Shown here: positions 14,302 through 21,417 of the stretch, piece after piece
Position numbering within the stretch: the first letter of the stretch is position 1
Layout of the letters: each line of letters opens with the position of its first letter
Assembly: GCA_003224905.1 (NCBI GenBank)
Contig: QIAA01000160.1
Location: 1 to 36,774, forward strand
Direction of reading: 5' to 3'
Length of the DNA: 36,774 nucleotides
Origin: Acidobacteriota bacterium
GTDB lineage: Bacteria; Acidobacteriota; Terriglobia; Terriglobales; Acidobacteriaceae
Program-made: the position numbers and the translations under genes
The notes under the pieces: model-generated
What the model was told of the DNA's origin: nothing
Database searches by the model: none
What the model saw: only the letters and a program-made list of their open reading frames with translations

Positions 14302-16050
14302 TCACTGCCTACCCAAGTAAAACATGAGGAGCATCGCCACCGCCGCAAGCAATGAGATCAAGCCTCCCCAGGTTCGATCACGGGTACGAATAAAACTGAT
14401 TCGGACCCGATTTTCTCCTGCTTCCACGGGGATGATTATCTGACCTGTGACCTCTTGCATCTGCGACTGGATAGCGCGGCCATTCACTTCAACGCTCCAC
14501 GCCGGATAGTTGAACAAACGCAGAATTAAGCGTCCGCTTGTGCTCACGTTCGCAGTCAGCGTCTTTGATTCAGGTGCCCATCCATGGATCTGAATCTGCG
14601 AAGTATCACTGCCCTCGAACGTGGCGCGTCGCGCGTTGCGTTTGATCTCATACGGGTCGGCTCCCGTCGGGGCGTATTCGTCGGCGCCTTCGTATCCGAT
14701 ATGGTCCTGCTGGTTATCCCTCATCTCGGCGATATCGGCGGCCGCATCCCACCAGGGAGGCTGAACGCGGTGCCAGACCAGTAGCACGATCGCAAGCATT
14801 GCGGCAGTAAGCATGGCGCGCGTAAGCCAGCGCGGGAAGGCCTTGGTAACGAGCAGCGCAAGGGCGACATTCAGACAAAGCAGCCATCTCCAGGGTAGTT
14901 GAATGAAACGGAGTTCAGGCAACACACGATAGAAGGCAGAACTGAATGAAAGTACGAGCAGTGACGAGGCCACAGCCCAGACGATCAAGCCTACGTACAG
15001 GGCCGTGGAGTTCCGGCCTGCATCATTGGTGTGGTGGAGAAACTGCCTGCGGACGAGAAAAGCGATCGCCGTGGCTAGCAACACAATCTCCGCGCAAGCG
15101 ACGATTGAGATCAGGAGGTTAAAGCGGTTGTGGTCGGCATCGTTGATGGAGGTAAAAAGAAAATTGTCTTCGGGGCGGATACCGGGGGAGAGCACCTGGG
15201 CGATTTGCACCCATTGCTGTTCGTAAGCAGCGGGAACGAGGTAAAAGGCCGCAAGGGCCGCGCCAAAGAGCGCGGCCACTGCGCCTCGGACGAGGACTGT
15301 CAGCGAGCGCTGCATAACGGCCGTCGCCAGTACCAGCATAGCAATGGAGTAGTTCACGATGACGGCGGAGGGAGCGTTGGTCAGCCATGCTGCGGCTACG
15401 ACCAGGGACAACAAGGGCAAAGCCCTGCGGCCGTCTTGTTTTAAGCGCAATACGAACAACAGGATCAAGGGGAGCAGGGCGGCGGCCAGCAATTCAGCGA
15501 AAGCGCTGCGCCAGTAAACGATCACCAAGTGATACGGATTTACGGCATAGAGGACTGCAGCAAAGAGAGCGTCGCGCGACTGCAGAAATGTTCTTGCCAG
15601 AAAAAACATCGTGCAGCCGGAGAGGCTTAGTGCGATCCAGATGTACGCTCCGGGCACGAGTTTCCAGGGCAGAACTGCTCCCAGTGCGGCGCCGAGAGTC
15701 CAGGAGAACGGTGGATAGAAGATGAATCTCGGTTCACCATAGCCAAAGTTAGCCAGGGATGCCCAGCGGGGATATATGACGCCCTGGTTCCATTGACCGA
15801 GGACTTCGATCCAGGAGTTCAGGTGAAATTCGAAGTCGTGGCCGGAAGGAATTCCGAGGAAGAGGAAGGGTACCAGGACTGCGAGCGTGGTTGCGAGAAT
15901 AATCGAGAATCGGCAGGGCGAGAGAGGACTGCCTGGTGCGGCACGCAGCGCTAGAGCCTTGCGCGATTTGAGAATAGTTCGTTCTCCTCTCCTTTGTGTT
16001 CCTATGTGTCCTTCGTGGTTGATCCAGGCCCAGAAGCACGTTTCCGGCAC
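14302..16050 (-). CDS. Multi-pass membrane protein, GT-C/PTPS-related type
   Basis: A large hydrophobic protein with roughly 11 transmembrane segments and a C-terminal soluble beta region (about the last 130 residues), ending with one more membrane helix. After the first helix comes GHDFEFHLNSW and then YPRWASLANFGYGEPRF, a pattern I associate with the 6-pyruvoyl-tetrahydropterin-synthase-related membrane domain and with GT-C glycosyltransferases, where an acidic pair after TM1 binds lipid-linked sugar. Function is a guess: lipid or polysaccharide assembly. The start is uncertain. The GTG at 16050 is in frame, but residues just after it (NHEGHIGTQRRGER) are the translation of an intergenic repeat at 15981-16020. 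No ATG, GTG or TTG lies between that repeat and TM1. An ATT after GGAGAGGAG (about 15976) is a speculative alternative. Confidence 0.7.
   Translation of the reverse strand: MPETCFWAWINHEGHIGTQRRGERTILKSRKALALRAAPGSPLSPCRFSIILATTLAVLVPFLFLGIPSGHDFEFHLNSWIEVLGQWNQGVIYPRWASLANFGYGEPRFIFYPPFSWTLGAALGAVLPWKLVPGAYIWIALSLSGCTMFFLARTFLQSRDALFAAVLYAVNPYHLVIVYWRSAFAELLAAALLPLILLFVLRLKQDGRRALPLLSLVVAAAWLTNAPSAVIVNYSIAMLVLATAVMQRSLTVLVRGAVAALFGAALAAFYLVPAAYEQQWVQIAQVLSPGIRPEDNFLFTSINDADHNRFNLLISIVACAEIVLLATAIAFLVRRQFLHHTNDAGRNSTALYVGLIVWAVASSLLVLSFSSAFYRVLPELRFIQLPWRWLLCLNVALALLVTKAFPRWLTRAMLTAAMLAIVLLVWHRVQPPWWDAAADIAEMRDNQQDHIGYEGADEYAPTGADPYEIKRNARRATFEGSDTSQIQIHGWAPESKTLTANVSTSGRLILRLFNYPAWSVEVNGRAIQSQMQEVTGQIIIPVEAGENRVRISFIRTRDRTWGGLISLLAAVAMLLMFYLGRQ
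15981..16020 (-). repeat. A-rich period-9 repeat (CACGAAGGA type) at the membrane-protein start
   Basis: On the minus strand AACCACGAAGGACACATAGG is followed by AACACAAAGGAGAGGAGAAC. It is a variant of the CGCAAAGGA repeat at 7202 and 33149. Part of it may serve as the ribosome-binding site. Confidence 0.55.
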
Positions 16051-16100
16051 GCTGAGATTCTGGCCCAAGCCACTGAAATCGGCAACCTGAAGCAGAACAC

Positions 16101-16274
16101 AGGCGTTACTTAGAATTAACCTGCTTTTAACCTTCGCGCAATGTAGGCCTTCTAGACTGGAATCAGTAACGAGGTGGAGCACGCCCGCAAGGGCACCTGG
16201 AGGCTTGCACGAGAGACGGCGTGCGGGCCTTTTGGTTTTCCAAAGGCACACCCCTTGGCAGAGGCGTTACTTAG
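16101..16274. repeat. 13-bp perfect direct repeat bracketing a 148-bp segment
   Basis: AGGCGTTACTTAG occurs at 16101-16113 and again at 16262-16274, starting 161 bp apart. The enclosed segment contains the possible structured RNA at 16172-16239. The copies could be a target duplication or a recombination trace. Confidence 0.6.
16172..16239 (+). ncRNA. Possible structured RNA with GNRA hairpin and U-rich end
   Basis: On the plus strand AGGT (16172-16175) and GCCC (16183-16186) pair with GGGC (16191-16194) and ACCT (16195-16198), closed by a GCAA tetraloop and with a 7-nt bulge. A second hairpin pairs GCACG (16207-16211) with CGTGC (16220-16224). GCCCGCA (16183-16189) is also fully complementary to TGCGGGC (16222-16228), an alternative fold. 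CTTTTGGTTTTCC follows, like an intrinsic terminator tail. No plus-strand gene follows, so a free-standing RNA is more likely than a riboswitch. No known class was recognised. Confidence 0.35.
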
Positions 16275-16310
16275 TTGAACGAGTTTGCGTGGGGAATTCC
16301 TACTGCAACC

Positions 16311-17444
16311 CTACGACGTGGCCACTTCCTGGGAGTTGCGCTGCTGATGCAATTCTTTCAGGAATTCTTCCTGGGTCATACTCTCGTGGTTGTGCAGCAG
16401 ATGTAGTAGCTGGTCTTCGGCTTCGTCGAATCTACCTGGCTTGTTGTAATTATGGCCATTTGCCGCAGACAGAGATCGTGGGGTAACTAGCAGCTGCGGC
16501 TGGACGCCTGGCCGGCTGCTGAGGAGGTCGATGAACTCTTCCACTTGCTTACGCTGCGTGCGCGTGCGGGCGGCAAATTCAATGCCCATGCCAAACGCCG
16601 GATGCATGACTCTCACGTGGCCTTCTGCCTGAACCTCCATACTCTCGACTCTAAGGCAAAGCAGAATGCCGGATCCTTCCGGGAATGGAGATTCAGTTTC
16701 TACATAACAACCGCCAGGGCTTAGGTCCGTCAACCTGCATTGGGAAACGGGCTTGGGATCTTCGGGCGGAAGCTCTGGAGCCGTAGCCTTTACCCATTCG
16801 CGCAGAGTAGAGAGGAGGCTCTCTGGCAAGTCGAGGAATCGAACCCCGGATTCACCGTTGGGATTTGCCCACGCCACTTCGCCTCGCACCCGAATCTCAA
16901 CACGTCCCTGCGGCAGGGTGAATTGAGCAACGATGATCGCGGAAGGGCACAATGGTTGCGCTGATAGCAGATCCAGCCCGTCTTCGCTCAGGTCGAGGAG
17001 AATTCCCTCGAGTGCACCGCTATTTTCCACGCGAATCTGTACGGGAAGTTGGATAGCGACCCGGAATGCGCGGCGCCGCTCACGCTTGAGCAGGGCCGTA
17101 GCCGCGCGCAGAGTCGCCTCGGCGTGCCTTTCAGAAATGGGTTTGTACAGGACGAAGTTCGCGCCCGCGCCGAAGACATGGCGGACTTTGGTTTTATCAC
17201 TCAACAGAGCAATGGTCATGGTCTTGTTGCCGTGGGTTGGCTGGGAGGCATTTCGTAGAATGAGGCTTGCGTTGTGGGGATCGTCAAAATCCACAATGAC
17301 CGCATCGAAAGTCTCTTCCGAGAGGCACCTGACGGCCTCCGCGTAGTCGTGGCAACGCGCTGTCGAATCAAAGGCGCCCAGAACGGATTTCAAGACAGAA
17401 GACGCCTGCTCATCTTGGGAGACCAGAAGGGATTCGAATGTCAT
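16311..17444 (-). CDS. Receiver-like domain plus two PilZ domains
   Basis: A 377-residue cytoplasmic protein. Residues 1-118 resemble a response-regulator receiver: acidic pair D11/E12, a likely phospho-acceptor D52 (DAVIVDFDD), and K101-P102 in NFVLYKP. The first PilZ domain (about 121-218) has the RxxxR region (RERRRAFR, residues 121-128) and DLSEDG (D151, S153, G156), the c-di-GMP-binding signature. The second PilZ domain (about 233-300) has DLSPGG (D240, S242, G245) but no RxxxR, so it is probably a non-binding or structural copy. A polar tail with an acidic helix ends the protein. It follows the 82-aa coiled-coil gene by 29 bp and could be co-transcribed. A role in c-di-GMP output (motility, exopolysaccharide) is inferred from the domain only. 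Confidence 0.8.
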   Translation of the reverse strand: MTFESLLVSQDEQASSVLKSVLGAFDSTARCHDYAEAVRCLSEETFDAVIVDFDDPHNASLILRNASQPTHGNKTMTIALLSDKTKVRHVFGAGANFVLYKPISERHAEATLRAATALLKRERRRAFRVAIQLPVQIRVENSGALEGILLDLSEDGLDLLSAQPLCPSAIIVAQFTLPQGRVEIRVRGEVAWANPNGESGVRFLDLPESLLSTLREWVKATAPELPPEDPKPVSQCRLTDLSPGGCYVETESPFPEGSGILLCLRVESMEVQAEGHVRVMHPAFGMGIEFAARTRTQRKQVEEFIDLLSSRPGVQPQLLVTPRSLSAANGHNYNKPGRFDEAEDQLLHLLHNHESMTQEEFLKELHQQRNSQEVATS

Positions 17445-17473
17445 GGGTGCGACTTAGCCGCTGGAAGCTCTTA

Positions 17474-17722
17474 TCAAGGCCAGCGCGGGGCGCGGGGCGT
17501 CGGCGTTACGATCCCCGCTTGAGCTGACCCAGCCTTAGCCGCCAGTGCATTGGGTTGCTCATCGACCTCGGCGAGAACGGCGGTGTCATCGTCATCGTTC
17601 TCAGCCAGGAGTGGCGCAACTTCGCGCAATTTTTCTGCCGCCTGCTGCAGGGCTTCAATCTGTTTGGCTAGCTGGGCATACTTGGCCTGCTTGCGGCGCA
17701 GAACCTCGTGAATATCCTTCAT
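17474..17722 (-). CDS. 82-residue coiled-coil protein
   Basis: The longer open frame begins at 17890, but the ATG at 17722, preceded by a G-rich GGGGG ribosome-binding region, starts the conserved-looking part. Residues 1-40 (MKDIHEVLRRKQAKYAQLAK and onward) form a charged heptad-like helix with Leu and Ala at core positions, likely a coiled coil. An acidic ENDDDD patch follows, then an Ala/Pro-rich disordered tail. I recall similar short proteins beginning MKDIHEVLRRK in acidobacterial genomes but know no function. It lies 29 bp before the receiver/PilZ gene, so a partnership is possible. Confidence 0.65.
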   Translation of the reverse strand: MKDIHEVLRRKQAKYAQLAKQIEALQQAAEKLREVAPLLAENDDDDTAVLAEVDEQPNALAAKAGSAQAGIVTPTPRAPRWP

Positions 17723-17770
17723 AGAACCCCCGTGTTGTGAATTTAAGGAGCGAGGCCGGAGGGGGTCAAT

Positions 17771-17804
17771 GGTCGTGACCCCGGCTGTGGTTACGCCCGT
17801 AACC
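17771..17804. promoter_or_regulatory. Two adjacent palindromes upstream of the coiled-coil gene
   Basis: GGTCGTGACC (17771-17780) is a 4-bp dyad, and GGTTACGCCCGTAACC (17789-17804) is a perfect 7-bp inverted repeat with a 2-bp spacer. They lie about 50-80 bp upstream of the ATG at 17722 and may be operators. Confidence 0.35.
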
Positions 17805-17888
17805 TCAAGGGATAGGTGTTGTGCTTGGGAGTGCAAGAAGAGACGTGTAGCCGAGCTCTGGCGCACAGACATGAAGGAAAGGATTCGC

Positions 17889-17919
17889 AAATAAAAGCCC
17901 CGCTCTTGTAAGCGGGGCT
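17889..17919 (-). terminator. Intrinsic terminator after the PEP-CTERM gene
   Basis: On the minus strand AGCCCCGCT, a 6-nt loop and AGCGGGGCT form a perfect 9-bp stem (17896-17919), followed by TTTATTT. It begins about 30 bp after the PEP-CTERM stop codon. A textbook rho-independent terminator that separates this gene from the downstream coiled-coil/PilZ pair. Confidence 0.85.
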
Positions 17920-17950
17920 GTCGAAGTGGTTTTGGCGGTGAAACTTAGAG

Positions 17951-18523
17951 TCAGACTTTCAGCTTGCGGCGAACCAGTCCCGCAATGCCGACCAGTCCAG
18001 TACCGAGCAAGCCCATAGTTCCGGGCTCGGGGACCACAACAAACGTACTCCCCTCAGCAACTACGCCTTGGCCGGTGAAATCACTGGTGCTAAAGAACGT
18101 CACCTGGGCAGTGCTGCCCCGCCCATCATTTAGAGTGATCTTCAAGTCGTACTCAGTCAGCCCGCCCAAAGTAAGATCCGTCTTAGTCCACGTTGCTTGG
18201 CTAAACGTTCCACTGAACAAAACGCCGCCGCCGGTGCCTGTGAGAGTCAGCGTCCCAGGCCCGAAAACCCCGCTTCCCGATACATCGCCGCCCGGACTGG
18301 ACGGTGTGAACGCGCCTGCAGTGATGCTCAAGGTCCCCAGGTCCCCGATCGTAAGTGGGCCGCCAGGAAAAGTCTGGACGGAGACTAGAGTTGAAGTAAG
18401 ACTCAGGCCCGAATCGGACGCTGATATTGTTCCCGAAGAATTCGTGTAATGCAGAATGCTGTCCGCCAACGCAGCCGTTGGTAGAGCCAGAGCCAACGCA
18501 ACCATCAAAACCACTCGCCGCAT
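17951..18523 (-). CDS. PEP-CTERM sorting-signal protein
   Basis: A 190-residue exported protein with a strong ribosome-binding site (GGGAGG) before the ATG and a short signal peptide (VVLMVALALALPTAALA). The middle is low in charge, rich in Thr, Ser and Gly, and beta-like, with no cysteines. The C-terminus has the full PEP-CTERM tripartite signal: VPEPGT, a hydrophobic helix (GLLGTGLVGIAGLV) and a basic end RRKLK. Such tails are cut by an exosortase (EpsH/XrtA) and the proteins go to the cell surface or exopolysaccharide matrix. No exosortase gene is in this window. The mature function is unknown. Confidence 0.88.
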   Translation of the reverse strand: MRRVVLMVALALALPTAALADSILHYTNSSGTISASDSGLSLTSTLVSVQTFPGGPLTIGDLGTLSITAGAFTPSSPGGDVSGSGVFGPGTLTLTGTGGGVLFSGTFSQATWTKTDLTLGGLTEYDLKITLNDGRGSTAQVTFFSTSDFTGQGVVAEGSTFVVVPEPGTMGLLGTGLVGIAGLVRRKLKV

Positions 18524-19078
18524 ACAGTACCTCCCTAGTCGTGCAGGTCTGAAGACTATACACCTGTTTGGTTCTGCGAACCCATTCTATGCATTCGAAA
18601 TTCCAAAGTGGAACCTAAAAAATCAACTGAATACAAAGACCTTAACAGCAGTTCTCCACTGCGTCAGCACAACTCATGTGAAATCTCGTGCACACTAAAC
18701 ACAACCTTTTGCGGTAACGGAACTTAGATGCATTACTCAGAAACAGGGTAGTACGCGTCGCATCCGAAAGCAGAGCCCCGGAATTTGGGGATTATGAGAA
18801 GCGGATGGTGGCCATTTTGTGCCACCAAGGGGCACGAAAGTGGGATTTACGGAAGCATCCAAGAGAAGTACCTTGTGCTTGAGCAGTTCTGGGGGAGGGC
18901 TGTTCGGGCGTCCCGTGATCCGCGAGGGTCAGGGGCGCTTCTTATTTGGAGACCAATCCGAGTAGCCAGCGTTGCGAGGCGCTGGGCAGTGGTGTTGTAA
19001 GCGATTCAATGCAGGATTCCTCAGTGCGCCGCAGAAAGCTGGAGAGATAACCTAGAAGGGTGAAGCCGCCTCAGTCTC
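18524..19078. other. 555-bp intergenic region without a recognised gene
   Basis: The part next to the PEP-CTERM gene is lower in GC and holds its likely promoter region (TATAGT on the minus strand, about 30 bp upstream of the ATG, with no convincing -35 box). A 71-codon plus-strand frame near 18785 lacks a ribosome-binding site and a protein-like composition. CCCC and GGGG around 18778-18791 could pair in a small hairpin. Nothing else is seen. Confidence 0.4.
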
Positions 19079-21067
19079 TTAGGACGCGACCTTTGCAGTC
19101 TGAGAATCGGGGACCGAAATGGCAGGCTGCGCCTCGGCTGGCAGGGTGGCGACGATGGTCGTCCCCCGCGGTCCGGAATCAATGTGCACGCGTCCTCCAA
19201 GCTGCCGGATCCGCTCTCGCATGCCCTGAATTCCCACGCCTGTGCCGTTTGCCGCGGATAGATTTCGCTTACCCGCTTGAGAAAAGCCTTTTCCTTTGTC
19301 CGCGATTTCAAGCCTGACTTCACGAGAATTACGGTGGATCCGTATGCTGGCTGTGGGGCTTCCGGAGTGCCGATGTATGTTGGTGAGAGCCTCTTGCACA
19401 ATCCGGAAAATTGCGGTTTCGACTTCATTCGAAAGCCTGCCCAAGTCAGGAGAGAGATCGAGATCAACGGGTATTTTGCTTCTTTCGGCGAAGCCCTGGA
19501 CGAACCATTGAATGGCGGAGGGCAGGCCAGCCTCATCCAGCAGCGGTGGGTGCAGCAAGTGAGACATGGTGCGCAGTTCCTTCGACATTTCGCGCACCAG
19601 TTCAAGGCTCTCCTGACACGCCCTGGCTGCCTCTTCGCTCAAACGGTCTGATTCCCGTTGGATGGAGGCCAGATTCATATCCATCGCTACCAACATCTGG
19701 CCGGCGCTGTCATGCAGCTCGCGGGCGATGCGGCGGCGCTCATCATCCTGCATCTGCAGGAGCCGGCCGGACATTTGTCGCAGAGTGTCCTCGGCGCGTT
19801 TCCGGTCCGTTACATCCGTGTTCAGTTCCAGGAAGCCGAGAGGCTTGCCCTCCTTGCTCGACCATGTAGACCAGCGGCTCGCGGCGATGACGGTGCTTCC
19901 ATCCCGCCGCTTATGGATAAGCTCGCCCTGCCAGCTTCCTTCGCGGAGGAGTTGCGCCTTGATGTTCTCGAAAGGTTCGGGAAATTCCGTGCGCAAGATG
20001 TCGTGCGGGTGTTTTCCCAAAACTTCTTCTTTGGTCCAGCCATAGAGGCGGGCCGAGCCGCGGTTCCAATAAGTGATCCTGTCATCCAGACTGCGAACCA
20101 GAATGGCGTCGTTGGCCAAATCCAGCAGTTCGGCCTGAGCTGAGACTTGCGCGGCTCTGTGCTCCAGTTCTGCTGTGCGTTCCTGGACGCGCGCCTCGAG
20201 CTCGTCGTGCGCCGCCCGCAACAATTCCTGCACACGCTTATGTTCTGTGATGTCACGGGCAATTTTGGAGGCGCCCACGATAATACCGGCTGAATCTCTG
20301 ACCGGTGAAATCGTCAACGAGACAGTAATTCTCTTGCCCGACTTTGCAACACGAACCGTCTCAAAGTGGTCGATGCGTTGGCCGCTTCGCAGGCGATTCA
20401 GGATCATGGCTTCTTCTTCGTGCAGCTCCGGTGGGATGATGGTAGTGATGGGCTGACCTATCATTTCCTGCGCAGTGTACCCGAAAATCCTTTCAGCGCT
20501 GGCATTCCAGCTGTGTACGATTCCGTCGAGTTTCTTGGAGATAATTGCGTCGCTGGAGGAATCGACGATGGCAGCCAGCTGTTCTCGAGCGTCTGCGACC
20601 GAGCTGTCTGTTTTGACAACACTTGGCGCAGTCGGCAGCTTCTCGGGGTGCGCAGCGGCAGCTGCGAAGGCAGGTTCCCACAGACTTCGCGGAGCGCGAT
20701 GCTGGCTGAGCGCTTCGACCGCCGCAAGCAGATCGCGAGAAACGTCGGTCTTGGAGACATACGCACGCGCACCGGCGCTGAGCGCAGTCCGCTCCATCTC
20801 CGCGGCTCCATGCTGGCTGAGTATCAGAATTTCAGATTGAGGGACTTCTTTGCGGATCTGCCGAGCTGCGTCAAGGCCATTCAGCTGAGGCATGCTGATG
20901 TCGAGAACAATAACATCCGGTTTGAGTTCTTTCGCCTTTCGGACGGCATCAACGCCATCTACGGCTTCACCGCAAACCGACCAGTCGGAACGAGACTTTA
21001 ACAACGAGCGGACTCCGCGTCTGACTATTTCGTGGTCGTCGGCGATCAGGATTCGGACGGGCGCCAT
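19079..21067 (-). CDS. Receiver-PAS-PAS-histidine kinase (NarX-type kinase core)
   Basis: Started at the ATG at 21067 (662 residues) because the receiver domain begins immediately (APVRILIADDHEIVRRG); upstream ATGs add unstructured residues. Order: NarL-like receiver (1-120) with phospho-acceptor D56 in VIVLDISMP and Lys in YVSKTD; PAS domain 1 (about 161-279, followed by a coiled coil); PAS domain 2 (about 309-425); HisKA_3 dimerisation domain with H452 in RRRIARELHDSAGQ; and HATPase with NIHRHSGS, DKGKGFS and GVGIQGMRERI. No membrane segments, so the kinase is cytoplasmic. The receiver comes first and no separate helix-turn-helix regulator adjoins. This suggests it receives phosphate from another kinase or is self-regulated. 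The signal is unknown. Confidence 0.88.
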   Translation of the reverse strand: MAPVRILIADDHEIVRRGVRSLLKSRSDWSVCGEAVDGVDAVRKAKELKPDVIVLDISMPQLNGLDAARQIRKEVPQSEILILSQHGAAEMERTALSAGARAYVSKTDVSRDLLAAVEALSQHRAPRSLWEPAFAAAAAHPEKLPTAPSVVKTDSSVADAREQLAAIVDSSSDAIISKKLDGIVHSWNASAERIFGYTAQEMIGQPITTIIPPELHEEEAMILNRLRSGQRIDHFETVRVAKSGKRITVSLTISPVRDSAGIIVGASKIARDITEHKRVQELLRAAHDELEARVQERTAELEHRAAQVSAQAELLDLANDAILVRSLDDRITYWNRGSARLYGWTKEEVLGKHPHDILRTEFPEPFENIKAQLLREGSWQGELIHKRRDGSTVIAASRWSTWSSKEGKPLGFLELNTDVTDRKRAEDTLRQMSGRLLQMQDDERRRIARELHDSAGQMLVAMDMNLASIQRESDRLSEEAARACQESLELVREMSKELRTMSHLLHPPLLDEAGLPSAIQWFVQGFAERSKIPVDLDLSPDLGRLSNEVETAIFRIVQEALTNIHRHSGSPTASIRIHRNSREVRLEIADKGKGFSQAGKRNLSAANGTGVGIQGMRERIRQLGGRVHIDSGPRGTTIVATLPAEAQPAISVPDSQTAKVAS

Positions 21068-21417
21068 CCAAGGGTTCCTAGACAAGACCTGATGCATTGA
21101 ATCAGCAGCTTCGCCGCTCTGCCGGGACCGAGAGGGCCAAACCTGTCTAGGATGAACCACTTAAGCCAGTTCACGCCATACACGATTTACTGTATGCCGC
21201 TGCTCGCGAGAGTTCCGTAGTTTACTTTATCGCCAATTAAGGTATCATGTCCGCCCGCAACCGGCCCATGCAGAAGCATGGCGCAAGGCTGGTGACGCGT
21301 TGGACGAAGGATAGCTGACGAGGGGGTCTCGTCTCCGTTTCGACGCCTTGAGAATGTGCTGCGCCGTTAGAGCGTAGCGTCGTATTGGGCCGCTGACCGG
21401 AAGGGGAGCCGGTCCTT
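21068..21417. other. Divergent intergenic region between kinase and S53 protease genes
   Basis: A 350-bp region that must hold both promoters. GGTATCAT at 21241-21248 could be a plus-strand -10 region, but no convincing -35 lies 17 bp upstream. GGGGAG about 14 bases before the ATG at 21418 is the likely ribosome-binding site. No RNA structure was recognised. Confidence 0.35.

Noticed and set aside
16051..16251. Upstream start (ATG 16251) of the GT-C-like membrane protein
   Set aside because: The added 67 residues overlap the 13-bp repeats and the possible structured RNA, and have a non-protein-like composition.
18785..19000. 71-codon plus-strand frame in the intergenic region
   Set aside because: No ribosome-binding site and no recognisable protein pattern.
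21241..21248. GGTATCAT as a promoter -10 for the S53 protease
   Set aside because: No acceptable -35 sequence lies 16-18 bp upstream.
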